The translations under genes and the position numbers were made by a program. A stretch of 64,000 bases of DNA, from contig NZ_CP141285.1 in the NCBI RefSeq assembly GCF_035319885.1, forward strand, positions 930,001 to 994,000, given 5' to 3'. How positions within the stretch are numbered: the stretch's first letter is position 1; every line of letters starts with the position of its first letter. The notes beneath the pieces are model-generated. The model made no database searches. It was given only the letters and a program-made list of their open reading frames with translations, and was not told the DNA's origin. The DNA is from Altererythrobacter sp. H2. GTDB taxonomy: Bacteria > Pseudomonadota > Alphaproteobacteria > Sphingomonadales > Sphingomonadaceae. Positions 27,306 through 36,699 of this stretch are shown here, in pieces.

Positions 27306-29189
27306 ATGACCAGATACCTTACCCTGATTCTTGCAGTGCCGGGGATTCTCGCGCTTGCCTGCCCGGCGGCCGCAGCGGCATCCGCGCCTGCTGGCGGGGT
27401 GGCCGTGCAGGACCGCCTGCCCGAAGACGAAGTGATCTATTTCGTCCTGCCTGACCGGTTCGAAAACGGCGATCCGGCCAACGATCGCGGCGGGATAAAA
27501 GGCGGCCGGCTCGACCACGGATTCGATCCCGCGCACAAGGGGTTCTACCATGGCGGCGACCTGAAGGGCCTGATCAACCGCCTCGATTACATCCAGGGCA
27601 TGGGCGTGACCGCCATCTGGCTCACTCCGATTTTCCGGAACAAGGCGGTGCAGGGGCCGACGGGCCGCGAATCGTCAGGCTACCACGGCTACTGGATCAC
27701 CGATTTCCTCGACGTGGACCCGCATCTCGGCACGCGGGCGGATTTCAAGGCCCTGGTCGATGCGGCGCACGCCCGCGGGATGAAAGTCTACATGGACATC
27801 ATCACCAACCACACCGCCGACGTGATCAAGTATGCCGAATGTCATGGGCCACAGGCTGCGGTCGACTGGAACGAGACCGGCAATTGCCCTTATCGTCCGG
27901 TGGGGGACTACCCCTGGACCACCCGCGGCGGTCTGGACGGGGCGGCGATCAACTCCGGCTTCCTCGGCACCGAAGCGCGCCACCAGACGGCAGAGAATTT
28001 CGCGCGGCTGACCAGCCCGGACTGGGCCTACAACCCCTTCGTTCCGGCGGCAGACAAGGCGGTCAAGAACCCGGTCTGGCTCAACGATCCGATCTATTAC
28101 AACAATCGCGGCGACAGTGTGTGGGAAGGCGAAAGCCGGATCACGGGTGATTTTGCCGGGCTGGACGATCTCAACACCGCCCATCCGCGCGTGGTCCAGG
28201 GCTTCATCGACATCTACAAGCAGTGGATCACCGATTTCCGGGTGGACGGGTTCCGGATTGATACCGCCAAGCACGTCGACATGGAGTTCTGGCAGTCATT
28301 CGCCCCTGCAATCCTCGACCATGCCCGCGCCGAGGGAATCGGACACTTCCATATGTTCGGCGAAGTGTACGAGTTCGAACCGGCGCAATTGGCCAAGTTC
28401 ACCACCCAGGGCAAGCTGCCGACCGTGCTCGATTTCGCCTTCCAGGGCCGGGTCCGCGAGATGGTGGCCGAAGGCAAGCCGGCCACGCGAGTCAGTTACA
28501 TGTTCGAGGCTGACGCCGTCTATGCAAACGGCTTTGCGACTGCCCGGCAGCTGCCCACGTTCCTCGGCAACCACGACATGGGTCGCTTTGCCATGTTCGT
28601 GAAACAGGCCAATCCGGACATATCCGACGCCGAACTGACCAGCCGGATCATCCTGGGCCACGCGATGATGATGTTCGCGCGCGGCGTGCCAACGGTCTAT
28701 TACGGCGACGAACAGGGGTTCGTCTCGGATAGCGGTGACCAGGGTGCGCGCGAAAGCATGTTCCCCACGCGCACAGCCGAATACCTCGACAATGATCTCG
28801 CCGGGACCGACGCCACCCACGCGCAAGGCAACTTCAATCCGGATCATCCGATCTACCGGGCGATTGCCGCAATGGCGGCGATCCGTCACGCAGAGCCGGC
28901 CCTGCGGCGCGGGGAGCAGCTTGTCCGCCATGCGCAGATCGACGCTGCAAACGGGGGCAGCGTGCTCGTGATCTCGCGCATGGCCCCTGACAATTCGGGC
29001 GAAATCGTGATTGCCTTCAACGCCGGGAACGATGACAGCACAGTCGCCTTTCCGGTCGATGGCCGCGCTGCCGGCTGGGTCTCGCTTGCCGGAGCCTGCC
29101 CCTCGGCCGCACCGGCTGCCGGCGCTTACCAGCTGACCATTCCTGCGACGGGGTATCTCGTCTGCAAGTCGGAGATCCCCCGTCCGTGA
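27306..29189 (+). CDS. GH13 alpha-amylase-family glycoside hydrolase, exported
   Basis: A 627-residue protein with a signal peptide (about 25 residues, ending in AAAAASA). The GH13 barrel has DIITNHT, GFRIDTAKH with nucleophile D319, FGEVYE with acid/base E353 and LGNHD with D424. The N-terminal FVLPDRFENGD motif and the large B domain are typical of the amylase group found in proteobacterial maltose loci. It should act in the periplasm on oligosaccharides brought in by the TBDR. It is the first gene of the plus-strand operon; its stop overlaps the GTG start of the next gene. Confidence 0.92.
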   Translation: MTRYLTLILAVPGILALACPAAAAASAPAGGVAVQDRLPEDEVIYFVLPDRFENGDPANDRGGIKGGRLDHGFDPAHKGFYHGGDLKGLINRLDYIQGMGVTAIWLTPIFRNKAVQGPTGRESSGYHGYWITDFLDVDPHLGTRADFKALVDAAHARGMKVYMDIITNHTADVIKYAECHGPQAAVDWNETGNCPYRPVGDYPWTTRGGLDGAAINSGFLGTEARHQTAENFARLTSPDWAYNPFVPAADKAVKNPVWLNDPIYYNNRGDSVWEGESRITGDFAGLDDLNTAHPRVVQGFIDIYKQWITDFRVDGFRIDTAKHVDMEFWQSFAPAILDHARAEGIGHFHMFGEVYEFEPAQLAKFTTQGKLPTVLDFAFQGRVREMVAEGKPATRVSYMFEADAVYANGFATARQLPTFLGNHDMGRFAMFVKQANPDISDAELTSRIILGHAMMMFARGVPTVYYGDEQGFVSDSGDQGARESMFPTRTAEYLDNDLAGTDATHAQGNFNPDHPIYRAIAAMAAIRHAEPALRRGEQLVRHAQIDAANGGSVLVISRMAPDNSGEIVIAFNAGNDDSTVAFPVDGRAAGWVSLAGACPSAAPAAGAYQLTIPATGYLVCKSEIPRP

Positions 29190-30850
29190 ATGCCCAACCG
29201 TCTGAACAGAAATCCGTTGTGCCCGCTGCCGAGCCCGAATGGTGGCGCGGTGCGGTGTTCTACCACATTTACCCGCGCAGCTTCCGCGACACCAATGGCG
29301 ACGGCATCGGCGACCTCAACGGGATCGTCGAGGGGCTGGACTATATCGCGGCTCTGGGCGTCGACGCGATCTGGATCTCGCCCTTTTTCACCTCGCCGAT
29401 GGACGATTTCGGCTATGACGTGGCCGACTACTGCGGAATCGATCCCAGTTTCGGCACCTTTGCCGATTTTGACCGGATCATCGAGAAGGCCCACGGCCTT
29501 GGCCTGAAGGTGATCATCGACCAGGTCTATTCGCACACCTCGGACCAGCACGCCTGGTTCCGGGAAAGCCGGCAGGACCGGACCAATCCCAAGGCCGACT
29601 GGTATGTCTGGGCGGACGCCAAAGCGGACGGTTCGCCGCCGTCCAACTGGCAATCGGTGTTCGGTGGCTCGGCCTGGCAGTGGGATGGCCCGCGCAAGCA
29701 GTATTACCTGCACAATTTCCTCACCAGCCAGCCCGATCTCAACGTCCATAACCGGGCCGTGCAGGATGCACTGCTCGATGTGGCCCGGTTCTGGCTGGAT
29801 CGCGGGGTGGACGGGTTCCGCCTCGACGCGCTGAACTTTGCCATGCACGACCCGCACTTGCGCGATAACCCGCCTTCCGGTCTGCCGATGGAACTGGTCA
29901 CCCGCCCGTTCGACATGCAGCACAAGGTCTTCAACCAGTCGCATGACGATATCCCGCTGTTCCTGGAGCGGGTCCGCCGGACGCTGGACGAATATCCCGG
30001 GCGCTTCACTGTGGCCGAAGTCGGCGGGCCGGAACCGCTGGCCGAGATGAAGGCCTTCACCGCGGGCGGCAAGCGGCTCGATTCCGCCTACAACTTCGAT
30101 TTCCTTTACGCCGAGCGGCTGACTGCATCGCTGGTGCGGGCATCGCTCCAGCACTGGGACGGCAGCGAAGGCGAAGGCTGGCCTTCCTGGGCCTTCTCCA
30201 ACCACGATGCGCCGCGCGCGGTGACCCGGTGGAGCCAGGGGGTGGAGCCTGCCCGGATGGGCCGCCTCATGCTGTTGCTGCTGCTGGCGCTGCGCGGCAA
30301 TGCCTTCCTCTATCAGGGCGAGGAACTGGGCCTGCCGCAAGGCACGGTGGCGTTCGAGGACCTGCAGGACCCCGAAGCGATTGCCAACTGGCCGCACACC
30401 CTGGGGCGGGACGGGGCGCGCACCCCGATGCCGTGGGTTGGCAGCGCCCCCCACGCCGGCTTCACCGGCGGCAATGCGGCCTGGCTCAAGCTCGATCCGG
30501 CCCATGCCGCGCTGGCGGTGGACCGGCAGTCGGGCGACGCTGCCTCGATGCTGGCCTATACCAGGCAGGTGCTGGCCCAGCGCCGCACTTTGCCTGCGCT
30601 GGCTGGCGGCGCAATCCGCCTGCTCGATGCGCCCGATGCCCTGGTCGCCTTTGTCCGGTCAGACCCCGGCGGTGACGTGCTGTGCGTTTTCAACCTTTCC
30701 GATCAACCGGTGGTCTGGTCACCGGGCAACAATTTCGGCAAGGCTGTGGTCGTCGCCGATCAGGGGGAAGTGGGATCCATGACTGACATTCCGGGAACGC
30801 TGGAACCTTACAGCGGCTTCTGGGCCGTGCTGGCCGACCGTCCGGCCTGA
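29186..30850 (+). CDS. Alpha-glucosidase, GH13 subfamily 23-like
   Basis: A 554-residue oligo-1,4/1,6-glucosidase-like enzyme without signal peptide, thus cytoplasmic. It has WWRGAVFYHIYPRSF near the N-terminus, the calcium-type loop DTNGDGIGDLNGI, FRLDALNF with D214, VAEVGG with E278 and SNHD with D341. It would hydrolyse maltose and short maltooligosaccharides after MFS import. The start is GTG in a GTGA overlap with the upstream stop; no ATG fits the frame. The stop overlaps the lacI start (TGATG), which shows tight translational coupling. Confidence 0.92.
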   Translation: MNAQPSEQKSVVPAAEPEWWRGAVFYHIYPRSFRDTNGDGIGDLNGIVEGLDYIAALGVDAIWISPFFTSPMDDFGYDVADYCGIDPSFGTFADFDRIIEKAHGLGLKVIIDQVYSHTSDQHAWFRESRQDRTNPKADWYVWADAKADGSPPSNWQSVFGGSAWQWDGPRKQYYLHNFLTSQPDLNVHNRAVQDALLDVARFWLDRGVDGFRLDALNFAMHDPHLRDNPPSGLPMELVTRPFDMQHKVFNQSHDDIPLFLERVRRTLDEYPGRFTVAEVGGPEPLAEMKAFTAGGKRLDSAYNFDFLYAERLTASLVRASLQHWDGSEGEGWPSWAFSNHDAPRAVTRWSQGVEPARMGRLMLLLLLALRGNAFLYQGEELGLPQGTVAFEDLQDPEAIANWPHTLGRDGARTPMPWVGSAPHAGFTGGNAAWLKLDPAHAALAVDRQSGDAASMLAYTRQVLAQRRTLPALAGGAIRLLDAPDALVAFVRSDPGGDVLCVFNLSDQPVVWSPGNNFGKAVVVADQGEVGSMTDIPGTLEPYSGFWAVLADRPA

Positions 30851-31878
30851 TGGCTGAACCCGACCCGTCCCTGCCAAAGTCGGCGCGGCTGGAGGATATT
30901 GCCCGGGAAGCGGGCGTGTCGATCTCCACCGTCTCGCGCGCGCTCAATGACAGCCCGGCCGTGCGGCGGCGGACCAAGCAGGCGATCTGGAAGATTGCCC
31001 GCGAATACGATTACGAATTCCGCCTTTCCATGCCCAAGGGGCCGATCGGCGCCGAGGCGACCATCGCTGTGGTGGTGCCCGCCCCGCAGGCGCGCGAGAC
31101 CCGGGTGGCCGACCCGTTCTTCCTCGAGCTGCTGGCCGGAATTGCCGAAGCCGCGCGCGAACGGACCGCCGACCTGCTGATCAGCCATATCGCCCCCACC
31201 AGCGCGGACGACCTCGACTATGCCATGACCACCAGCCGGGCCACGGGCGTGATCTTCATCGGCCAGAGCTCGCTCCACGATGCCTTCAATGCGCTGGCGA
31301 CGCGTGACCACCGCTTCGTGGTCTGGGGTGCCGAGTTTCCCGATGCGCGCTATTGCGCGATCGGGTCCGACAACGTGGCCGGGGGCCGCCGCGCCACCGC
31401 TCACCTGGCGCGGCTGCAGCGGCAGAGCATCCTGTTCCTGGGCGATACCGAAGCGCCCGAGGCCGAGCAGCGCTATCGCGGCTACCGCCAGGCGCTGGAA
31501 AAGGCCGGGCTGCCGGTGCGGGACGAGCTGGTCATTCCTGCCCACTTCGATGTCCACTCGGCCGAGGCGGCGACCCGTTCGGCGCTCGATCGCGGGATTG
31601 TCTTTGACGGCGTGTTTGCCGCCAGTGACCTGATCGCCATCGGCGCGGTCCGCGCGCTGACCCGGGCCGGATTGCAGGTGCCCGGAGACGTCTCGGTAGT
31701 CGGATACGACAATATTCCGGCCTCGCGCCTGGTCACGCCGCGCCTGACCACGATTGACCAGGATGCCAACCTTGCCGGGCGGATGCTGGTGTCCAAGCTG
31801 ATCGATACGCAAGGGGGCATTGCCACCTCGGACCGACTGGAAACCAGCCTGCTGATCCGCGAAAGCTGCGGCGGGTAG
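30850..31878 (+). CDS. LacI-family transcriptional regulator (MalR-like)
   Basis: A 342-residue repressor. The N-terminal helix-turn-helix LEDIAREAGVSISTVSRALN lies at residues 14-33, followed by a hinge helix region, then a periplasmic-binding-protein-like sensor domain (IAVVVPAPQ to the C-terminus) with SVVGYDNIPASRLVTPRLTT. Its position inside the operon of maltose enzymes and the TGCAAA..TTTGCA dyad in the divergent promoter point to local control by a maltooligosaccharide or glucose-derived ligand. It is followed four bases later by a halogenase gene, so the two are co-transcribed. Confidence 0.92.
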   Translation: MAEPDPSLPKSARLEDIAREAGVSISTVSRALNDSPAVRRRTKQAIWKIAREYDYEFRLSMPKGPIGAEATIAVVVPAPQARETRVADPFFLELLAGIAEAARERTADLLISHIAPTSADDLDYAMTTSRATGVIFIGQSSLHDAFNALATRDHRFVVWGAEFPDARYCAIGSDNVAGGRRATAHLARLQRQSILFLGDTEAPEAEQRYRGYRQALEKAGLPVRDELVIPAHFDVHSAEAATRSALDRGIVFDGVFAASDLIAIGAVRALTRAGLQVPGDVSVVGYDNIPASRLVTPRLTTIDQDANLAGRMLVSKLIDTQGGIATSDRLETSLLIRESCGG

Positions 31879-31882
31879 GGGC

Positions 31883-33406
31883 ATGGCGGTGAACCAGCGC
31901 GTACCGATCGAACAGGTCCTGATTGTCGGTGGCGGCAGCGCGGGCTGGATGACAGCGGCGGCGCTGGCCCAAACGCTTGGGCCGGCATGCCGGATCACCC
32001 TGGTCGAGTCCGAGGAAATCGGCACGGTCGGCGTGGGCGAGGCCACCATCCCGCCGATCCGCCATTTCAACCAGCGGCTCGGGATCGACGAGGCCACTTT
32101 CGTGCGCGAGACCGGAGGCAGCTACAAGCTGGGGATCGAGTTCGTCGACTGGGGCAGGCTGGGGCACAGCTATTTCCACCCGTTCGGCCAGCACGGGGCC
32201 GAATTCGATACGGTTCCGTTCTACCATTACTGGATGCGCGAGCATCTGGCCGGGCGCATCGCCGGCCCGATCGACGATTTCTCCATGGGCTGGGCGATGG
32301 CGCGCGCGGGCAAGTTTGCCCATCCTTCGCCTGATAGGCGGATGATCCAGTCAACCTATGATTACGCCTATCACTTCGATGCCGTGCTCTATGCCCGGTT
32401 CCTGCGCGGTTATGCCGAGGCGCGGGGGGTCAAGCGGGTCGAGGGCAAGGTGGTGGATGTGGCGCTGGACGGGGCCAGCGGCGATATCCGCAGCGTCACG
32501 CTGGACGATGGCCGCGTGCTCGAGGCCGAGCTGTTCATCGACTGCTCCGGCTTTCGCGGGCTGCTGATCGAAGGGGCGCTGGAGGCCGGTTACGAGAACT
32601 GGCAGCACTGGCTGCCGTGCGACCGGGCGGTTGCCGCGCCGAGCCTGCGCCAGGCGGGTATTGCGCCCTATACCCGCTCCACCGCGCGCACGGCCGGGTG
32701 GCAGTGGCGCATCCCGCTGCAGCACCGCACCGGCAACGGCTATGTCCATTGCAACGCCTTCATTGGCGAGCAGGAGGCGCATGACACGCTGGTCGACTCG
32801 CTGGGGGATGAACTCGCGGGTGATCCGCGCCTGCTGCGCTTCGTTACCGGGCGGCGGCGCGCGTTCTGGCACCGTAACTGCGTCGCCATCGGGCTGTCGG
32901 CCGGCTTCATGGAGCCGCTGGAATCGACCAGCCTGCACCTGATCCAGTACGGCATCCTGCGCCTGCTGGCGCTGTTCCCGGACAAGGCCATGTCGCCCTT
33001 GCTGGCGCGCGAATACAATGCCCAGACGGCGGTGGAGTACGAACGGATCCGCGATTTCCTGATCCTGCACTACAAGGCGACCGAGCGCGACGATGCCGAG
33101 CTGTGGCGTTATTGTGCGGCGATGCCGGTGCCTGACAGCCTGCAATACAAGATCGACCACTTCCGCGAATTCGGCGTGCTGGTGGCGGACGAGCGCGAGC
33201 TGTTCAACAACCCGAGCTGGATCGCGGTCTATCTGGGGCAGGGGATCGTGCCGGAGCGCGCGCCCGCCATGGCCACCATGCGCAGCCACGTGCCGGTGGC
33301 GGAGCGGATGCAGTCCATCGCCGGCGCCATGCAGGACGCGGTGGCTGCGATGCCATCACACAGCCAGTTCATCGAACAGCATTGCAGGAGCGCGGCAGCG
33401 GCCTGA
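31883..33406 (+). CDS. Flavin-dependent halogenase (tryptophan-halogenase family), copy 1
   Basis: A 507-residue protein with the full residue set of flavin-dependent halogenases: FAD loop GGGSAG (16-21), GVGEATIP (50-57), the catalytic Lys equivalent K82 in SYKLGIEF, the GWQWRIP motif (272-278) that blocks monooxygenase chemistry, and EPLEST with E347 at the position of the catalytic Glu in PrnA. The enzyme needs FADH2 from a separate reductase; none is in this window. It is the last gene of the maltose operon. Characterised relatives from TBDR-linked loci tend to halogenate free indoles in vitro, but the natural substrate is unknown. Confidence 0.88.
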   Translation: MAVNQRVPIEQVLIVGGGSAGWMTAAALAQTLGPACRITLVESEEIGTVGVGEATIPPIRHFNQRLGIDEATFVRETGGSYKLGIEFVDWGRLGHSYFHPFGQHGAEFDTVPFYHYWMREHLAGRIAGPIDDFSMGWAMARAGKFAHPSPDRRMIQSTYDYAYHFDAVLYARFLRGYAEARGVKRVEGKVVDVALDGASGDIRSVTLDDGRVLEAELFIDCSGFRGLLIEGALEAGYENWQHWLPCDRAVAAPSLRQAGIAPYTRSTARTAGWQWRIPLQHRTGNGYVHCNAFIGEQEAHDTLVDSLGDELAGDPRLLRFVTGRRRAFWHRNCVAIGLSAGFMEPLESTSLHLIQYGILRLLALFPDKAMSPLLAREYNAQTAVEYERIRDFLILHYKATERDDAELWRYCAAMPVPDSLQYKIDHFREFGVLVADERELFNNPSWIAVYLGQGIVPERAPAMATMRSHVPVAERMQSIAGAMQDAVAAMPSHSQFIEQHCRSAAAA

Positions 33407-33428
33407 AACTCTGCGCGGCACTTCCACC

Positions 33429-33450
33429 ACCCTTCCCTTGAGGGAAGGGT
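33429..33450. repeat. Short stem-loop after the halogenase gene
   Basis: ACCCTTCCC and GGGAAGGGT form a perfect 9-bp stem with a TTGA loop, 23 bases past the halogenase stop. There is no T tract, so it is not a standard terminator. Short G+C hairpins of this form are common intergenic repeats in this group; only this copy was noticed here. Confidence 0.4.
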
Positions 33451-33491
33451 TGGGGCTGGGTGTGCGACGTCTGCAGTAATAGCCACCGCAC

Positions 33492-33530
33492 AAAAAAGAG
33501 GCCCGCCGGTTTCCCGGCGAGCCCCCTCTT
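33492..33530 (-). terminator. Terminator hairpin for the TBDR gene
   Basis: On the minus strand GAGGGGGCTCGCCGG and CCGGCGGGCCTC pair around GAAA and are followed by TTTTTT. It lies 31 bases past the TBDR stop. On the plus strand it could also end the halogenase operon, but with a poorer T run. Confidence 0.75.
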
Positions 33531-33560
33531 CTGCGACCCGGTAAAGGTCCGGGTTTCGGG

Positions 33561-36323
33561 TCAGAATGCCTTCTTGAGCGAGACGTTGTAGGTCCGTCCG
33601 TAGACCTCGTGGCGGCTCGGGAAGGTGCCGATGTTCGCGCCGGAGGCGTCGAACAGGTCGTTCTGCGTCACGAACGGCTCGTTGGTCAGGTTGAACACTT
33701 CGAACTGGATGCCGAATCCGTTGAGGAAATCGTTGCGATCCTCGAAGGTGTAGCCGATCTGGGCGTCAACGATTGTTTCGTCCAGTGCATCGGCACCGCT
33801 CAGGCTGCCGTCGAAGTTCTGCACTTCGGACAGGAAGCCGCTGCGGTGGCGGGCGCTGACCTTGGCCTGGAAGCCGTTCTTTTCGTAGAACGCCTCAGCC
33901 GACCAGATATTTTCGGAATAACCGGGAATATCGAGCGAGCCACCGCCCGGATTGTCCACCTCGGCATCAGCATAGGTATAGCTGAAGCTGGTGCCAAATC
34001 CGTCAAGGCCTTCGGAAAGATCGCCCATATCAACCCGAAGGGTGCCCTCGACACCGGTGATCTTGCCGCCGGAGAAGTTGACTGGCCCGCTGAACGATCC
34101 GACCGCCAGTTCCGGAGCACCGACCAGGATGGCACCCAGCCCGGCGTTGTTGATCTGCTGGGTCACGTCGATGGTGCGGTTGAAATCAACCACCCAGTCA
34201 GACAGGTCCTTGTGGAACAGGGCCACGGCCAGCGCCGTCCCGCGCGAGAAGTACTTTTCGAACGAGATGTCGTAGGATGTCGACTTGTAGGGGCGCAGGT
34301 TCGGGTTGCCCCCCGACAGGTTGAAGCAGGTCAGCTGCGGCGGGTTGAACGCAATCACCTGATCCGGGATCTGGTCACCGTTGGTGTCGATGCAGCTCAG
34401 CGGATTGGAGGAGACGTTCTGGTTTGCCGCCAGCTGGTCAAGCCGCGCGCGGGTGATCGATTTGGCGAAGGCCACCTTGATGAAGGTATCGTCCGCCACT
34501 TCGAACGCCAGGTTCGCACTCGGCAGCCAGTTGCTGTAGCTGTCGTTGACCCTGTTCAGATCGCCCGCGATCGTGCCGACCGAGGTCTGCTCGGTGTAGA
34601 CATAGCGCAGGCCCACGTTGCCGCGCAGGGCGATGCCGCCGAGGTCAGTGTTCAGGTTGGCCATCGCATAGGCGTTATGGACTTTTTCGCCCACCGCCCA
34701 CTGGGTGTCAAAAGTCGCCTTCTCGAGCAGGTAGGTGCCATCGGTCAGGAAACTTGACGGATCATAAGCCACGATCGGAAAGCCCAGCGATCCGGTCTTT
34801 GTCGCACCAATGACCGCACCGGCCGGGATCGCGAGCGAGCCGTTCACGAACCGTGACGAGGCGCGAATGAAGTTCTCGTTGGAATCGAAGTCCTTCTCGC
34901 GGTCGGTGTAGAGGTAGCCAACCTGCACGCTGGAGAGGAAGCTGTTGTCGAATTCATAGGCCAGCTCGGCGCGCAGCTGGTTCAGCTCGTCATTGATCTT
35001 CGGCTCCTTGATGAAGCCGACCTGGCCCCAGCCACCCGGATCGGTCAGCAGCACCAGGCCCGGATCGGTGTAGTCGAGGTTGGTATCGACCGAATATTCG
35101 CCGTTGCGCGGGAAGGTGAAGGTCAGCGTATCCTGCGCGCCGCTGCGGGCACGACCGGTGCCGGCGTAGGATTCGTAGTCGATGTCGTCACGGTCGAGCT
35201 TCGAGTAGCCGTAGTCGAGCGTCAGCGTCAGGTTGGTGACGAACTCCCACTGCACATTGGCACCGATGGCGAAAATGTTCGACTTGTTGCCTTCGGTGTC
35301 GGTCCGCAGGATCGGAACGACGGCGTTGTAGGTGGCGGTATCGGCAAACGGCCCGCTGCCGGTGGCACCGCCGAAGGTCGCGCCGCTCCACGAGGCAATC
35401 GGGGTTTCCGTACCACGGAAGATGCCTGAGTCCGTCTGGTCCGACCAGAACCCGTCCACGGTCATCGAGAAGGTGTCCATCGGCTCGAACTGGAGCGCGC
35501 CGGCGATCGAGGTGCGCTTGAATTCGCGGCTGACCACGCCCTGGCGCGGGTTGTCCGACGGGTAGATCAGGCCGCCCGGGGTGCGGGCGATCTGGTTCTG
35601 GTTGGTCTTGAGTTCGCGGCTGATGAACTGGGTCGGGTTCGACTGGTGGGTCACACCAAGGTACCAGCCCACGGTGCCGTCCTCGTTCTGGTCGATGTAC
35701 GACCCGAACAGGCGATAGCCCTTGTCATCGAAATCGGGGTTCAGCTTGCCGCTGTCGTTATAGACGAACCGGGCCGAGGCGTTGACCAGGGTTTCCTTGT
35801 AGTCGAGCGGGCGGATGGTGCGCAGATCGACCGAGCCGGCAATGCCGGTGGCGGCGAGCGAGGCGTCGGGTGTCTTGTAGACAATGCCCTGGCCGATCAG
35901 TTCGGACGGGAACTGGTCAAACTCGATCCCGCGGTTGTTGCCGGCCGAGACCACTTCGCGGCCATTGAGCAGGGCGAGTGAGAAATCCGGGCCGAGGCCG
36001 CGGATCGAGATCTGCTGCGAACGGCCGCGCACGCGCTGGGCGGTGACGCCGGGCAGGCGGGCGAGCGAATCGGCGATCGAGAGATCGGGCAGCTTGCCGA
36101 TGTCTTCAGCCGAGATGACTTCGATGATCCCGGCGGATTCGCGCTTGGCGTCGAGCGAGTTTTCGATCGCGGCGCGGATGCCGCTGACGATGATTTCGCC
36201 CTCTTGCGCTTCGGCTACCGGCGCATCCTGCGCTGCAACCGAGGTGGCCGAAGCCAGAATGACGAAGCTCGTGGCCGCGCCGCACAGCAGACGCGACTGC
36301 AGGGTGAATCGACTCGCACTCAT
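33561..36323 (-). CDS. TonB-dependent receptor, probable maltooligosaccharide (MalA-like) transporter
   Basis: A 920-residue outer-membrane receptor. The start at 36323 is preceded by GGGGAGG and gives a signal peptide ending near SVAAQD. The plug domain runs from EGEIIVSGIRAAIENSLDAK through GVTAQRVRGRSQQISIRGLG to about residue 170; the rest is the 22-strand barrel, ending in the expected aromatic residue (LKKAF). This 'GIRAAIENSLDAKR' subgroup is the one known from carbohydrate loci such as Caulobacter malA. Its place between two operons of maltose genes supports maltodextrin uptake. It is convergent with the halogenase operon and divergent from the DUF6445-like gene. Confidence 0.9.
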   Translation of the reverse strand: MSASRFTLQSRLLCGAATSFVILASATSVAAQDAPVAEAQEGEIIVSGIRAAIENSLDAKRESAGIIEVISAEDIGKLPDLSIADSLARLPGVTAQRVRGRSQQISIRGLGPDFSLALLNGREVVSAGNNRGIEFDQFPSELIGQGIVYKTPDASLAATGIAGSVDLRTIRPLDYKETLVNASARFVYNDSGKLNPDFDDKGYRLFGSYIDQNEDGTVGWYLGVTHQSNPTQFISRELKTNQNQIARTPGGLIYPSDNPRQGVVSREFKRTSIAGALQFEPMDTFSMTVDGFWSDQTDSGIFRGTETPIASWSGATFGGATGSGPFADTATYNAVVPILRTDTEGNKSNIFAIGANVQWEFVTNLTLTLDYGYSKLDRDDIDYESYAGTGRARSGAQDTLTFTFPRNGEYSVDTNLDYTDPGLVLLTDPGGWGQVGFIKEPKINDELNQLRAELAYEFDNSFLSSVQVGYLYTDREKDFDSNENFIRASSRFVNGSLAIPAGAVIGATKTGSLGFPIVAYDPSSFLTDGTYLLEKATFDTQWAVGEKVHNAYAMANLNTDLGGIALRGNVGLRYVYTEQTSVGTIAGDLNRVNDSYSNWLPSANLAFEVADDTFIKVAFAKSITRARLDQLAANQNVSSNPLSCIDTNGDQIPDQVIAFNPPQLTCFNLSGGNPNLRPYKSTSYDISFEKYFSRGTALAVALFHKDLSDWVVDFNRTIDVTQQINNAGLGAILVGAPELAVGSFSGPVNFSGGKITGVEGTLRVDMGDLSEGLDGFGTSFSYTYADAEVDNPGGGSLDIPGYSENIWSAEAFYEKNGFQAKVSARHRSGFLSEVQNFDGSLSGADALDETIVDAQIGYTFEDRNDFLNGFGIQFEVFNLTNEPFVTQNDLFDASGANIGTFPSRHEVYGRTYNVSLKKAF

Positions 36324-36699
36324 AGGTAACCTCCCCAAGAAACACCTTTGAATATGTGTTTGCAGGTTTTTTCATACCCTAATGCAAGGCGCAGGTAAAT
36401 CAGAAATCAGCATGTCTTCCCGCGCGCGGCAAAAGGAAGATAAATGCCGTAAAAACAGAATAGTAGAGGCATTCGCGGACGGGGCGCCTGCGGCAAACCT
36501 ATCGATCAGCCCCATCCTGTTGTGCCATTGCCACACCTGGCATCGCGCAGGCTGGCCAGACCGGGTAAAACGCTCCGTCTGTCCGCGATGGGTACCGCTA
36601 ATCTGTTGAATCAAATATAGACAATTGCCGGCGTTGGCTTGTCCAACGCGGTTTGTTACCGTGCATTTCCGGCCACCGGCTCAACTGGGAACCCTTGCC
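36324..36699. promoter_or_regulatory. Divergent promoter region of TBDR and DUF6445-like gene
   Basis: A 376-bp gap without a convincing gene. It is visibly A+T-richer near 36350-36480 and 36600-36640, where promoters for the two divergent genes are likely. A half-site like the LacI dyad, CCTGCAAAC on the minus strand, lies at about 36360-36368, without a clear second half. I could not fix -35/-10 boxes with confidence. Confidence 0.4.
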
